Below, one piece after another: positions 16,916-25,505 of a stretch of DNA of 40,411 nucleotides. Position numbers and translations under genes: made by a program. The stretch comes from an uncultured Anaerobiospirillum sp. GTDB taxonomy: Bacteria > Pseudomonadota > Gammaproteobacteria > Enterobacterales > Succinivibrionaceae. A model generated the notes under the pieces. That model saw nothing but the letters and a program-made list of their open reading frames with translations, did not search any database and was not told the origin of the DNA. The stretch spans positions 1 to 40,411 of the forward strand of contig CALXNA010000030.1 in the NCBI GenBank assembly GCA_944389615.1. The letters are read 5' to 3'. The first letter of the stretch is position 1. Every line of letters begins with the position of its first letter.

Positions 16916-19900
16916 GGTTGACGAAGTGCTCGCTGACGCTCTCGTCGTAGCCCTCAAAGCTTGGAGGCGCGACTCCAGCAAACTCAAAGAGTGAGCGGTA
17001 CTGCATCTTAAGGTCAGGGTAGAACAGGCCCTCGTCACGCCGTGCAGCGCTGATGCGGTTGAGCGTCTTTAAGAGATCTGAAATCTCGTAGATGCCCATA
17101 CGCTGGCGTAAGGCGCGGCCACCTGCGGTGGCGTCTTTGCGCTCTAACAGGTGCTTGAGCATCAGATGCAAGCTTAAGGCATAGAACAGCACAAAGTTCT
17201 TGCCGCGCAGCAACTGCTGTAGCCGTGGCTTGAGCGCTAGGGCGAGTGGGTTTAAGCGCGCGCGCTCGACCTTGTAGACGTCGTAGCACATCAAATCAAG
17301 GTAGTGCTTGGCTACATCGAGGTTCTGCACCGTGCGATAGGCTTCGTTGACGTCGGTGACTTGGTTGGACACCATGATCTTAAGGCAGCCTAAGGACTCA
17401 GTCAGGTCAAGCTCAATCAGCTCTTTAAGGTCGCGCGTCAGACGCCGCTTTTGCCCCTCCGAGAGCACCCGGTCAGCGCGCTGGGTGCGCCGCTCCTGCG
17501 CCGCCGCCGCTAAGGTCGCCAGCGCCCCTAAGGCCTTAGGCTTGGCTCGAATCAGCGGCGCGTCGCTGTCGGTGAGCTGATCACTTGCCACCTCAAAGCT
17601 TGCGCCACTGACCTCAGTCTTGGCCACATCAAAGGTCTGCGGCTCCAAGTCAACCTGCAGCCGCTGCTGCCATTGATCTAAGACCTTGGCCTCCTTGTCC
17701 TCGGTAACCGCCTGCGGAGCGCGCACTTCCTCGTGCTCTTCTTCTTCGAGGTCAAAGATATGCTGCTGGCGCTTAGCTTGGCGCCGAGCCTTGAGCAGCT
17801 CATCTAAGCTGCCTGCGGCCTTGCCGCCCTCGTCTTCAAGGTCAAAGAAGCTATCTTCAGAGCGGCGCGAGCGCTTGGCATCGCTCCACAAATCGAGCTC
17901 AGCCTGCGCCGTATCTGCGCTTTGAGCCGGGGCAGCGTTCGGCTTGTTGGGCTCAGTAGCCGGGGCCGTTGGCTCGGGTTTCACTGGAGCAGCCTCATCC
18001 TCGAGGTCAAAGAAACTGTCGGCCTGCAGGTGCGGGCGCTCTTTATCTGCCCACAAGTCGAGCTCTGTCTCAGGCTGTGCCGGGCGCGTAACCTGAGGCG
18101 TTTCAGCGGTTGATTTGGTGGTCGCTGCGGACTCCGGCTCGACGGGCAGCTCATCGTCTTCAAGGTCAAAGAAACTCTCAGCCCGGAGGTGACGGTGCGG
18201 GCGCGGGCGCTCCTCAGTATCCCACCAGTCGTCCTCAGCTTCCGACTCAGTATCAGATTGCGTCGGCTCTGGAACGGTCGGAGCGGTATCTGAAGAGTCA
18301 CTTGAGCCGTGCGCAGCTTGATCAGCGGCATCGAGCATGGCCGCGGCCAGCGCTTCGGCTTCGCGCTCCTCTTCCTCAGAGTCAGTAAATGCTGCAGGTG
18401 CGGTGGGCTCTGCCTCAGACTCAGTTGGCTCAGGTGCAGGTGGCGGTGGGAGCGGCTCCTCACCCAATTGCTCAATCGTCACCTCCGTGGTGGTGGGCTG
18501 AGTCTCGCGCAGCGGCAGCCAGTCGGACAGGTGGCGCTGAGGCGGCTCTGGGCTCTCCGGGCTCTCAGTGGTGGCTTGGCCTTGGAAGCTGCGCATCAGG
18601 AGCGCTAAGCGCTCAGCATCGCTGGTCTTGTTGGCCGCTGCATTGTCATGCGTGCCGACGGCGTTGAGGCGGGCCTCTTCGCGCGCAAAGAAGTCAGGCT
18701 CTGGCGCGCGTGGCACACTGGGGGTGACGCTTGGGGTTTCCGGGGCGGGCGGCTGCGGTACGCTTTGGCCCTCAAGCGGCGTGACGCCGGTGGGGCGATG
18801 AAAGCGTGTGCCGGTGGGGTGCAGCTTGACGCTGTTCTCTGAAGTGGGCTCGGGTTCTGCTTGGGGTTGCAGGTCGGCCAAGCCGTCGCGCCAAGCGTTG
18901 ACCACTGAGGTGCTCAGCGAGGAGGTGCGGGTGGCGTCGCTGCTCTCTTCGCTCAGGCGCGCTAAGGCCTCGCCCACATCGTCGATGAGGTCGAGATCGT
19001 CCTGATCGAGCTCTCGCAGCGGCGGGTAGGTGTGCGTCTTAATGCTGTCTTGGCCTTGCCAAAACGAGGCCTGCGGCAGCTCATCTAATAAGGTCTCAGT
19101 CTCCAAGTCGATGGCCGAGAGCTTCTTGGCTTGGCGCGCGCTCAGGCGCACCGTGCCTTGCTTGGTCTCTTGCTCAAAGACCGTATCTTCAAAGCCTTCC
19201 TCAGCTTCGGCCGCGGCCTCCTCTTGCTCTTTGCGCTGCTGCTTGGTGTGGGCGCTCGCCGCCAAGAGCGGCTCTAGGTCGAAGACGATATGCACCACCA
19301 GCTCGTAGCTGAGCTGCTTGGGTTTGATGATGGCGCGCTGCACCAAGGGGTCTTGGCTAAAGACATCGTACTTAGCGCTGAGGTCGTACTCCGGGAAGCG
19401 GTGCGGTAGGCGTAGGGTTAGGCTAAAGCGCTGGTGCTCGTAATCGTAGTGGCCGAGCTCCAAGAGCTGCGCTAAGACTCGCTTTTTGAGATAGCGGCCC
19501 ACATGATGGGAAAGGGGTACGTCAAAGAGCACCGGTTGGCTCAATTGATTGTAGTGGCGTAGCTGTGCGATAAAGTCATGCGGAGCTACCCCCACTAAGA
19601 CGACTGGCGCGTTCTCGCTTGATTTCGCAGTGAAGCGCGCAGCGGGGCGAGCCGCTTGGGGCTCGTCAAAGAGTGAGGTTGCAGCCTGCTGGGTTGCGGT
19701 TTGCTGAGACGCAGTTTGCTGAGATTCTGGGAGCGGGCGCACTAAAGGCGGCTTGGGCATCAGGCCGCCCGGGGCCGGGAGCGGCGACTCTTCGGGGGGG
19801 ATGAGCGCGGTGCCGGGGCGGTTAGCGCCGAGCAGGGCGTGGCGGCGCGCGGTTGGGTCGCTGTGGTTTAAGCTCGTGAGGTGCTGTAAGGCAGCCGCGC

Positions 19901-21038
19901 TGGAGCCAGTCGGGCTTAAGGCGCCGATGAGGCTGATCGCTTGGTTTAAGGCGCGGGTGCGCGCGATGCGGTCAGGCTTGCTTAAGTCGACGTAGCCGGT
20001 CTTTTGCTCAAGCTCCTTGGTGTTTTTGAGGGCAAGCTCGTACTCGCTCGGCTCAGGCAGCTGCGGCGCTGGGCGCTCGGGGCGAGCGCTGTTGGTTAAG
20101 AACTCGCAGAGCTCGCGTAGGGTAAAGTCGTGGCTGTTGACGAGGTTAAAGCCAAAGGTTTGGCCGGTGCTGCCATTGAATAAGAGCAGGGCTTGGTCGT
20201 CTTGACTGTCACTAAAGCGCGCAAGCAGCGCAGCTTGCTCACGGCTGCGCCACGTCAGATCGTGGACGTCGCGCGCGATGACTTGGTCTAAGTCCTCTTG
20301 GTTGGTGTAGATGGTGCGGCGGCCCTCAACCAGCTGGGCCATCAGGTTATGAGGCAGCGGTACCTGCAGCGCATAGAGACGGCTCTTGCGGTTAAAGCGC
20401 CGTGCGCTGCGCTCGCTTAAGGCGCTCATAAACTGGGCGATGGCCACATCGCTCACGTCACTGAGCAGATTGTTGATGTCCCGCTCGGTGAGCGCGTCGG
20501 GGTAGGGCAGGCGCGTGTCGGCTTGGAAAAAGAGGAAGTCTTGGTAGGCCAGCGAGCCCGTGAGCAAGCTGTAGTAGGCCAGCGATAAGAGCTTGTCGCC
20601 TTGGTAGTTGAGGGCAAAGGTCTGCCCTAAGGCGCCTAAGATCGGGCTGCCTTGCTGGAGCTGATCTAAGGTATAGGTCGCGCCTGCTTGGTAGTATTGC
20701 TGGGTCTGAAAGGAGTTGATCTCGGCCTCGCCTTGGCGCGGCTTGAAGACCAACTCATAGCGCACCGCAGTGGCCGCCCCGCCGCTTTCGACCTCTTCGC
20801 GGTAGACGTTGTAGCCGCGCAGCTCAGGGTACTTAGCGATGAACTCATCGCGCCAGACTACAAGGCCCGTTGGCCCACCGCCTAAGATCTTGCCTGCCGA
20901 CTGCTTAGCGCGCACCCGCGTAATGCGGCCATAGCGCACGCGCGCTGTGTACGGCCACAAATAGGTGTAGTGGTGCCGCACCGTGATGAGCTTAAACGGT
21001 GGCAGATCTGGGATGTTGAGCTTAGCCGAAAGTGCCAT
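16890..21038 (-). CDS. Giant transposase-like protein with long disordered repeat insert
   Basis: About 1382 residues from ATG 21038 (MALSAKLNIP). An upstream in-frame TTG at 21068 falls inside a hairpin and is less likely. The N-terminus (GKILGGGPTG, then DEFIAKYPELRGY), the region around 150-330 and the C-terminal 200 residues (LGCLKIMVSN, AYRTVQNLDVAKHYL, GKNFVLFYALSLHLML) follow the layout of IS1634/IS4-type DDE transposases. The catalytic acids seem lost. Where such enzymes have D-V/I-E-x-x-F in the last motif, this has DVAKHY (near 1243), and the GFxS-type aspartate motif is not seen. Between about 600 and 1140 lies an acidic, Pro/Ser/Thr/Glu-rich insert. In it SFFDLEDE or SFFDLEDD recurs three times (near 954, 1008, 1063), with a related IFDLEEEE near 1095. 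No terminal inverted repeats were found. A domesticated, non-catalytic role is inference. Confidence 0.65.
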   Translation of the reverse strand: MALSAKLNIPDLPPFKLITVRHHYTYLWPYTARVRYGRITRVRAKQSAGKILGGGPTGLVVWRDEFIAKYPELRGYNVYREEVESGGAATAVRYELVFKPRQGEAEINSFQTQQYYQAGATYTLDQLQQGSPILGALGQTFALNYQGDKLLSLAYYSLLTGSLAYQDFLFFQADTRLPYPDALTERDINNLLSDVSDVAIAQFMSALSERSARRFNRKSRLYALQVPLPHNLMAQLVEGRRTIYTNQEDLDQVIARDVHDLTWRSREQAALLARFSDSQDDQALLLFNGSTGQTFGFNLVNSHDFTLRELCEFLTNSARPERPAPQLPEPSEYELALKNTKELEQKTGYVDLSKPDRIARTRALNQAISLIGALSPTGSSAAALQHLTSLNHSDPTARRHALLGANRPGTALIPPEESPLPAPGGLMPKPPLVRPLPESQQTASQQTATQQAATSLFDEPQAARPAARFTAKSSENAPVVLVGVAPHDFIAQLRHYNQLSQPVLFDVPLSHHVGRYLKKRVLAQLLELGHYDYEHQRFSLTLRLPHRFPEYDLSAKYDVFSQDPLVQRAIIKPKQLSYELVVHIVFDLEPLLAASAHTKQQRKEQEEAAAEAEEGFEDTVFEQETKQGTVRLSARQAKKLSAIDLETETLLDELPQASFWQGQDSIKTHTYPPLRELDQDDLDLIDDVGEALARLSEESSDATRTSSLSTSVVNAWRDGLADLQPQAEPEPTSENSVKLHPTGTRFHRPTGVTPLEGQSVPQPPAPETPSVTPSVPRAPEPDFFAREEARLNAVGTHDNAAANKTSDAERLALLMRSFQGQATTESPESPEPPQRHLSDWLPLRETQPTTTEVTIEQLGEEPLPPPPAPEPTESEAEPTAPAAFTDSEEEEREAEALAAAMLDAADQAAHGSSDSSDTAPTVPEPTQSDTESEAEDDWWDTEERPRPHRHLRAESFFDLEDDELPVEPESAATTKSTAETPQVTRPAQPETELDLWADKERPHLQADSFFDLEDEAAPVKPEPTAPATEPNKPNAAPAQSADTAQAELDLWSDAKRSRRSEDSFFDLEDEGGKAAGSLDELLKARRQAKRQQHIFDLEEEEHEEVRAPQAVTEDKEAKVLDQWQQRLQVDLEPQTFDVAKTEVSGASFEVASDQLTDSDAPLIRAKPKALGALATLAAAAQERRTQRADRVLSEGQKRRLTRDLKELIELDLTESLGCLKIMVSNQVTDVNEAYRTVQNLDVAKHYLDLMCYDVYKVERARLNPLALALKPRLQQLLRGKNFVLFYALSLHLMLKHLLERKDATAGGRALRQRMGIYEISDLLKTLNRISAARRDEGLFYPDLKMQYRSLFEFAGVAPPSFEGYDESVSEHFVNLRRSNTGR
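17740..18195 (-). repeat. Imperfect coding repeats with SFFDLEDE cores
   Basis: Three units of about 50-55 codons are centred near 18175, 18012 and 17848. Each reads roughly D-x-W-x-D/T-x-E/K-R-P, then a short spacer, then SFFDLED(E/D) and a Pro/Glu stretch. A shortened fourth unit near 17755 has IFDLEEEE. The DNA cores (plus strand TC-AGGTCAAAGAA) are nearly identical. This looks like expansion of a short linear motif inside a disordered region. Confidence 0.8.
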
Positions 21039-21057
21039 GTGGGAGCCCCGAAAACCA

Positions 21058-21092
21058 TAAGAGCGCAAGGTAAAGCTTGCGCTCTTATTATA
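21058..21092 (-). promoter_or_regulatory. 12-bp inverted repeat and TATAAT box between yhhQ and the giant gene
   Basis: TAAGAGCGCAAG (21058-21069) and CTTGCGCTCTTA (21076-21087) form a perfect 12-bp stem with a 6-nt loop, followed on the minus strand by TGGTTTT. It can act as the yhhQ terminator. The minus strand also has a perfect TATAAT (21092-21087) overlapping the arm, with no good -35. If used, it would start the giant gene's mRNA inside the stem, about 40 nt before its ATG. Confidence 0.6.
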
Positions 21093-21142
21093 GCGGGGGC
21101 CTTGGGTTCCGTGGGCGGCGCCGCTGCGCGCATGCGTCTGCT

Positions 21143-21814
21143 TTAGCTTAGGATGCCAACGGCGTTGAGCGGGCGGTGAAATACGTACTTGGACAAGAAG
21201 GCCAAGAAGAGACCGTAGATCGGCACGAAGATGATGAGGCAGACGAGGAGCTTGACGATGTAGTCGACGACGCCGAGGCTAAACCAGTTCTCGGCCATGT
21301 ATGGGTCGACACATTGGTAGAAGGCGATCGAGAAGAAGGCAAAGGTGTCGAGCATATTGCCAAAGACCGAGGAGGCGGCTGGGGCCGGCCACCAGCGCGG
21401 TAGCTGCCGCAGGCGTTGAAATACTAAGATGTCGACGAGCTGCCCTAAGAGATAGGCGCCAAAGGAGGCGGCGGCAATACGGAATACGAAGATCGAGAAG
21501 GTGCCTAAGGCGGCAAGGCCTTGGTAGTCGCCATGGGCGAAGATCGTGCCTACGATGTAGGAGATGACCAAGGCCGGGAACATGGCGCAGAAGATGACCT
21601 TGCGCGCAAGGTGCGCGCCGTAGAGGCGTACCGTCAGATCGGTGGTCACAAAGACAAACGGAAAGGTAAAGGTGCCCACCGTGGTCTCAATGCCTAAGAC
21701 CGTGATCGGGATCTGCACGGCGTAGTTGCTCAGGACAATGATGAAGATGTGCAGCAAGAACAGGCGCACTAAGGGCAGGGGCAGCGGATGCGCTGCGCTT
21801 TTAGTTTGAGTCAT
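21143..21814 (-). CDS. yhhQ: Queuosine precursor transporter YhhQ
   Basis: This 223-residue inner-membrane protein (E. coli YhhQ is 221) imports 7-cyano-7-deazaguanine and related precursors for queuosine. It matches YhhQ along its length: SNYAVQIP near the start, then TFPFVFVTTDLTVRLYGAHLARKVIF, VFRIAAASFGAYLLGQLVD, SSVFGNMLDTFAFFSIAF and VDYIVKLL. About six membrane segments are visible. The start at 21814 (MTQTKSAAHP) is chosen over an in-frame codon at 21904 because it gives the family length. A queuosine-maturation gene, queH, lies in the same window. No preQ1 riboswitch was recognised upstream. Confidence 0.95.
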   Translation of the reverse strand: MTQTKSAAHPLPLPLVRLFLLHIFIIVLSNYAVQIPITVLGIETTVGTFTFPFVFVTTDLTVRLYGAHLARKVIFCAMFPALVISYIVGTIFAHGDYQGLAALGTFSIFVFRIAAASFGAYLLGQLVDILVFQRLRQLPRWWPAPAASSVFGNMLDTFAFFSIAFYQCVDPYMAENWFSLGVVDYIVKLLVCLIIFVPIYGLFLAFLSKYVFHRPLNAVGILS

Positions 21815-22126
21815 AATTTTTTCCGGAAGTACAGTCCAGCGACCGATAGGCGCCCGTCTTGGGGGGCTGCGGGGCTTGCCAGCGTGAAATCTGGGGCGTA
21901 CCACAGCTACGGGAGCGCGGCCATGAAGGGGGTGGGCCGGGGGCCCGGCGAGCTTCGGCCCGATAGGCTTTGGCCCTGAAAATGGTGCTTGATTTTACCT
22001 TAGAGCTGCGGGCATGCCCAGAAAAATTTTTTCTTGGGTGCTTTTTGCCGTGCTTTCCCCTAAACTTAGGGGAAGGCGCAAGGTGCCTTCGGCGCCTTCG
22101 TGGTTTTCTTTTTGGGCATTGAGCTT
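21815..22126. other. Divergent yhhQ / polA intergenic region
   Basis: No gene is evident. The polA-proximal half holds a perfect palindrome (listed separately), an A/T run (22020-22032) and a second GC-rich inverted repeat, AAGGCGC (22073-22079) with GCGCCTT further on. Promoter hexamers for either gene are not convincing by eye. Confidence 0.5.
22055..22074. promoter_or_regulatory. Perfect palindrome upstream of polA
   Basis: TTCCCCTAA and TTAGGGGAA form 9-bp arms around the dinucleotide AC, ending 52 bp before the polA ATG. It lacks a T-run, so it looks more like an operator or a leader hairpin than a terminator. The cognate regulator is unknown. Confidence 0.5.
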
Positions 22127-25100
22127 ATGGCAAGTAACGATAACAAGCTGATCTTGATTGATGGTTCATCTTTCTTGTACCGCGCGTACTTCGCGGTCAG
22201 ACAGCGCTTCTCAACGAAAAGCGGCTTGCCGACGGGCGCGACCTTTATCATCACGCGGATGTTCCAGTCGCTGCTCGTAGCTTATAGCGGCGCGCAGTTT
22301 ATCGTCGTGTTCGATGCCCCCGGCGGCGCGGCCTTTCGCCGGGCCATGTATGCCGACTATAAGGCCAATCGCCCGCCGATGCCCGAGGAGCTCCGCGTCC
22401 AAGTCAAGTGGGTGCACTCCATCGTCAATGCCATGGGCCTGCCCTTAATTCAGATGCAGGGCGTCGAAGCTGACGATATCTTAGGCTCCTATGCCTTAGC
22501 GGGCGTGCTTGCCCACAAAGACGTGGTAATCGCCACCAGCGATAAGGACTTGGCGCAGCTCGTGAGCGACGCGCACCATATCACCATGGTCGATACCATG
22601 CGCGATATCACCTATGACGAGGCGCAGGTCAAAGAGAAGTTTGGCGTACCCCCTGAGCACATCATCGATCTGCTCGCCTTAAAGGGCGATACCTCCGATA
22701 ACATCCCGGGCATGAAAGGCGTGGGCGATAAGACCGCCTTGGCCTTAATTGAGGGGCTCGGCGGCATCTTTAACATCAAGGAGCATGTCAACGACATCGC
22801 GTCCTTGTCCTTTCGCGGTGCCTCCAAGTTTAAGGAGCGCTTCTTAGAGCAATGGGCTAATATCGAGCTGAGCTATCGCTTGGCCACCATTCGCTGCGAT
22901 TTGGCTCTGCCGCTGCCGATCGAGCAGATCCCGCGGCCGCAGATTAACTACCCTGAGCTCTTAGCGCTCTATGAGTTCTTGGAGTTCCATACCTTCGCCA
23001 GCAAGCTGCGCGAAACCACCGCGATTACGGTGACGCCGCAGCCGGTCAGCTCCTTGTTCAATAGCCCGGAAGTGCCATTTGGCGTCAATATCGCCGACCC
23101 GTCGGCGCCGCCTACCATGCCCACGGCCCCGGCTACGTCAACCGCAGTTACGCCGGAGCCAACTCCGGTACCGGCTGAGGCTTCACGTAGCGGCCCGTGG
23201 TATGACCAAAAGGGCTTGGCGATTGAAGATCCGAGCTCCGGCGTTACCGAGTTTGGCACCGTGGTACCGCCGCTTGATATGGTGTTAGGTCACGAAGAGC
23301 GCATTGCCTCCCACTTAAAGGCTTTAAAGCAGGCCCAAAGCTCGGCCCAGCGCCACAGCAACGCCAAGTGGCTCACTTGGATCGACTGCGCTCTGACCAG
23401 TAACAACATGCTCACGAGCGCAGAGCTTAAAGATCAATTCGATGCTAACCACCATGAGGTTCAGGCGCTCAGCGCTAACTTCCACGTGGTCACTACGATC
23501 GAGGAGCTCAAGGACTTAGTCACCACGCTCAAGTCCTGTGCCTACTTTGGCTTCTATGCCACCAACAACCTACCGGCCCAAGGCGCGAGCATCGCCGACG
23601 GCGAGTTGGTGGGCCTTGCCTTCTGCCCAGATGGCTGCAACGGCTACTATGTGCCGGTGGGCCATAACTACTTGGGCGTGGGCGATCAATTGAGCCTTGC
23701 GGTGGTCAAGCGCGCCTTAAGCCCGATCTTGGCCGATGCCGCCGTGCCGAAGGTCGCCTTCAACTGCAACCACCACCATTTGATCTTGAGCTTTGCTCAG
23801 ATGGAAGTGGCTGGGCTCTTGCCGGATCCGATGCTGGCAGCGCACCTTGACCGTTCCTCGGCCGCCAACGACTATAAGACGCTGTGCCTGAGCAATCTGC
23901 GCTACACCAGCATGGAGATTTCTGCCCTCACTACCCACAATCTCAGCTGCGATCAAATCGACATCGAGCAGATGCGCGACTACGCCTGCGAGCGTGCCCT
24001 GATGACGTGGCGCTTGTATGGCTTCTGCTTAGGGCAGCTCGCGCGCCGCCCGGATTGGCTTGAGCTGTTGGATTTTGACCTTGCGGTCAATGAGGTGGTC
24101 TTTGGCATGGAACGCTGCGGCGTCAAGATCGATAGTGCCCAGCTGCACAAGCAATCGCGCTCGCTCAAGGAGTCGCTCTACCTCACCGAGCAGGACATCT
24201 TCGACTTTGCCGGGGGCCCGTTTAACTTGCAGTCGACGAAGCAATTAGGCGAGATGCTCTTTGAGCAAATGGGCCTGCCGTACCCGACGAGCAAGGAGTT
24301 TAAGGCCGTGGTCAAGGAAGTGTCCTTGGCGCGGGCTAAGGATCCCAACGGTGAGCCACTCAACGACGAGGTCAAGGCGATTTTGCGCCAAATCGCAGCC
24401 AATAAGGAGCGCCTGCGCCACGAGCAAGAGAACACCGTCGACGGCAAACGCGTCAAGCAGTCGTACTCGACCGCCGATGACATCCTCACCGAGCTCAATA
24501 AGATCCACCCGATCGGCGGCTGCATCCAGCGCTATCGCATGCTCTCTAAGCTCATCTCGACCTACGTCGACAAGCTGCCGCAGCTCATCGCGCGCAACAC
24601 CGGGCGCATCCACGCGGTCTTTAATGTGGCCGGTACCGTCACCGGACGTCTCTCCTCGTCAGCGCCGAACCTGCAAAACATCCCGGCGCGCACCGAAGAG
24701 GGTCGCCAGATTCGCCTCGCCTTTGTCGCCCCAGAGGGCTACACCTTGGTCTCGGCCGACTACTCGCAGATTGAGCTGCGCTTGATCGCGCACTTCTCGC
24801 GCGATCCGAACCTCTGTGCCGCCTTCCAAAACGGCCTTGATATTCACCGCGCGACCGCAGCTGAAGTCTTAGGCAAGCCGATCGAGCAAGTCACGGCCGA
24901 AGAGCGCGGCCACGCCAAGGCCACCAACTTCGGCCTGATGTATGGCATGCAGGCCCATGGCTTGGCCAAGCAAACCCAAATGAGCTACGCCCAGGCCAAG
25001 GACTACATCGAGCGCTACTTCAAGCGCTATCCCAACATCGAAGGCTTCATGCATCAGATCATCGCTGATGCTAAAGAGCGCGGCTATGTCACCACGCTCC

Positions 25101-25432
25101 TCGGCAACCGCATCTACATCGAGGGCATCAATGGCGAGGGCCCAGCGGCCCGGGCTGCCGAGCGCGCCGCCATCAACGCCCCGATGCAAGGCAGCGCCGC
25201 CGACATCATCAAAAAGGCCATGGTGCAGGTCGCCGCCTACATCAAGACGCTGCCGCAGGATGCAGTCCACCTGACTTTACAGGTGCACGACGAGTTGGTT
25301 TTTGAGGTGCGCGACGACTTGCTCGAGAGCTTCTGCGCGCAGGTCAAGGACATCATGGAGCATGTCGTCACCTTGGCTGTGCCGCTTGAAGTCGGCATCG
25401 GCTGTGCCCATTCGTGGGCTGACGCCCACTAA
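22127..25432 (+). CDS. polA: DNA polymerase I, proofreading site substituted
   Basis: About 1101 residues from ATG 22127 (MASNDNKLILIDGSSFLYRAYFA); E. coli PolA is 928. It fills gaps and removes RNA primers. The 5' nuclease is intact (GVEADDIL, TSDKDLAQL, GDTSDNIPG). The polymerase domain has DYSQIELR (D878), KATNFGLMYGM and VHDELVFEV (D1055, E1056). The 3'-5' exonuclease motifs are altered. E. coli FDTET reads FYATN here (Y477, T479 for the two acids), NLKYD reads NCNHH, and YAAED reads YACER. Extra sequence lies between the 5' nuclease and exonuclease domains (about 315-440, Pro/Ala/Thr-rich at first), and about 45 residues are added in the thumb (KEFKAVVKEVSL to KRVKQSYS). It faces the YbjD-like gene convergently. 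Confidence 0.97.
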   Translation: MASNDNKLILIDGSSFLYRAYFAVRQRFSTKSGLPTGATFIITRMFQSLLVAYSGAQFIVVFDAPGGAAFRRAMYADYKANRPPMPEELRVQVKWVHSIVNAMGLPLIQMQGVEADDILGSYALAGVLAHKDVVIATSDKDLAQLVSDAHHITMVDTMRDITYDEAQVKEKFGVPPEHIIDLLALKGDTSDNIPGMKGVGDKTALALIEGLGGIFNIKEHVNDIASLSFRGASKFKERFLEQWANIELSYRLATIRCDLALPLPIEQIPRPQINYPELLALYEFLEFHTFASKLRETTAITVTPQPVSSLFNSPEVPFGVNIADPSAPPTMPTAPATSTAVTPEPTPVPAEASRSGPWYDQKGLAIEDPSSGVTEFGTVVPPLDMVLGHEERIASHLKALKQAQSSAQRHSNAKWLTWIDCALTSNNMLTSAELKDQFDANHHEVQALSANFHVVTTIEELKDLVTTLKSCAYFGFYATNNLPAQGASIADGELVGLAFCPDGCNGYYVPVGHNYLGVGDQLSLAVVKRALSPILADAAVPKVAFNCNHHHLILSFAQMEVAGLLPDPMLAAHLDRSSAANDYKTLCLSNLRYTSMEISALTTHNLSCDQIDIEQMRDYACERALMTWRLYGFCLGQLARRPDWLELLDFDLAVNEVVFGMERCGVKIDSAQLHKQSRSLKESLYLTEQDIFDFAGGPFNLQSTKQLGEMLFEQMGLPYPTSKEFKAVVKEVSLARAKDPNGEPLNDEVKAILRQIAANKERLRHEQENTVDGKRVKQSYSTADDILTELNKIHPIGGCIQRYRMLSKLISTYVDKLPQLIARNTGRIHAVFNVAGTVTGRLSSSAPNLQNIPARTEEGRQIRLAFVAPEGYTLVSADYSQIELRLIAHFSRDPNLCAAFQNGLDIHRATAAEVLGKPIEQVTAEERGHAKATNFGLMYGMQAHGLAKQTQMSYAQAKDYIERYFKRYPNIEGFMHQIIADAKERGYVTTLLGNRIYIEGINGEGPAARAAERAAINAPMQGSAADIIKKAMVQVAAYIKTLPQDAVHLTLQVHDELVFEVRDDLLESFCAQVKDIMEHVVTLAVPLEVGIGCAHSWADAH

Positions 25433-25485
25433 CGCCTGCCCCGCGGGCATGGGCCCGCGCCTCAGCGGGCGCCGGGCCGCGGCGC

Positions 25486-25505
25486 AGGCCCCGCAAGGGG
25501 CCTTT
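25486..25505. terminator. Hairpin between convergent polA and the ybjD-like gene
   Basis: AGGCCCC (25486-25492), tetraloop GCAA, GGGGCCT (25497-25503), then TT. It overlaps the end of the minus-strand gene. The preceding 50 nt are very GC-rich with further possible pairing. It is a plausible but short-tailed terminator. Confidence 0.5.

Noticed and set aside
16890..21038. Complete active insertion sequence
   Set aside because: No flanking inverted repeats or target duplication found by eye, length far above the family norm, and catalytic residues apparently lost.
21038..21068. TTG start ten codons upstream for the giant transposase-like protein
   Set aside because: The codon lies inside a 12-bp hairpin and has no Shine-Dalgarno; ATG 21038 is simpler.
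22100..22126. GTG start for polA at 22100
   Set aside because: The extra residues (MVFFLGIEL) are not part of the family N-terminus and the codon falls in an inverted repeat.
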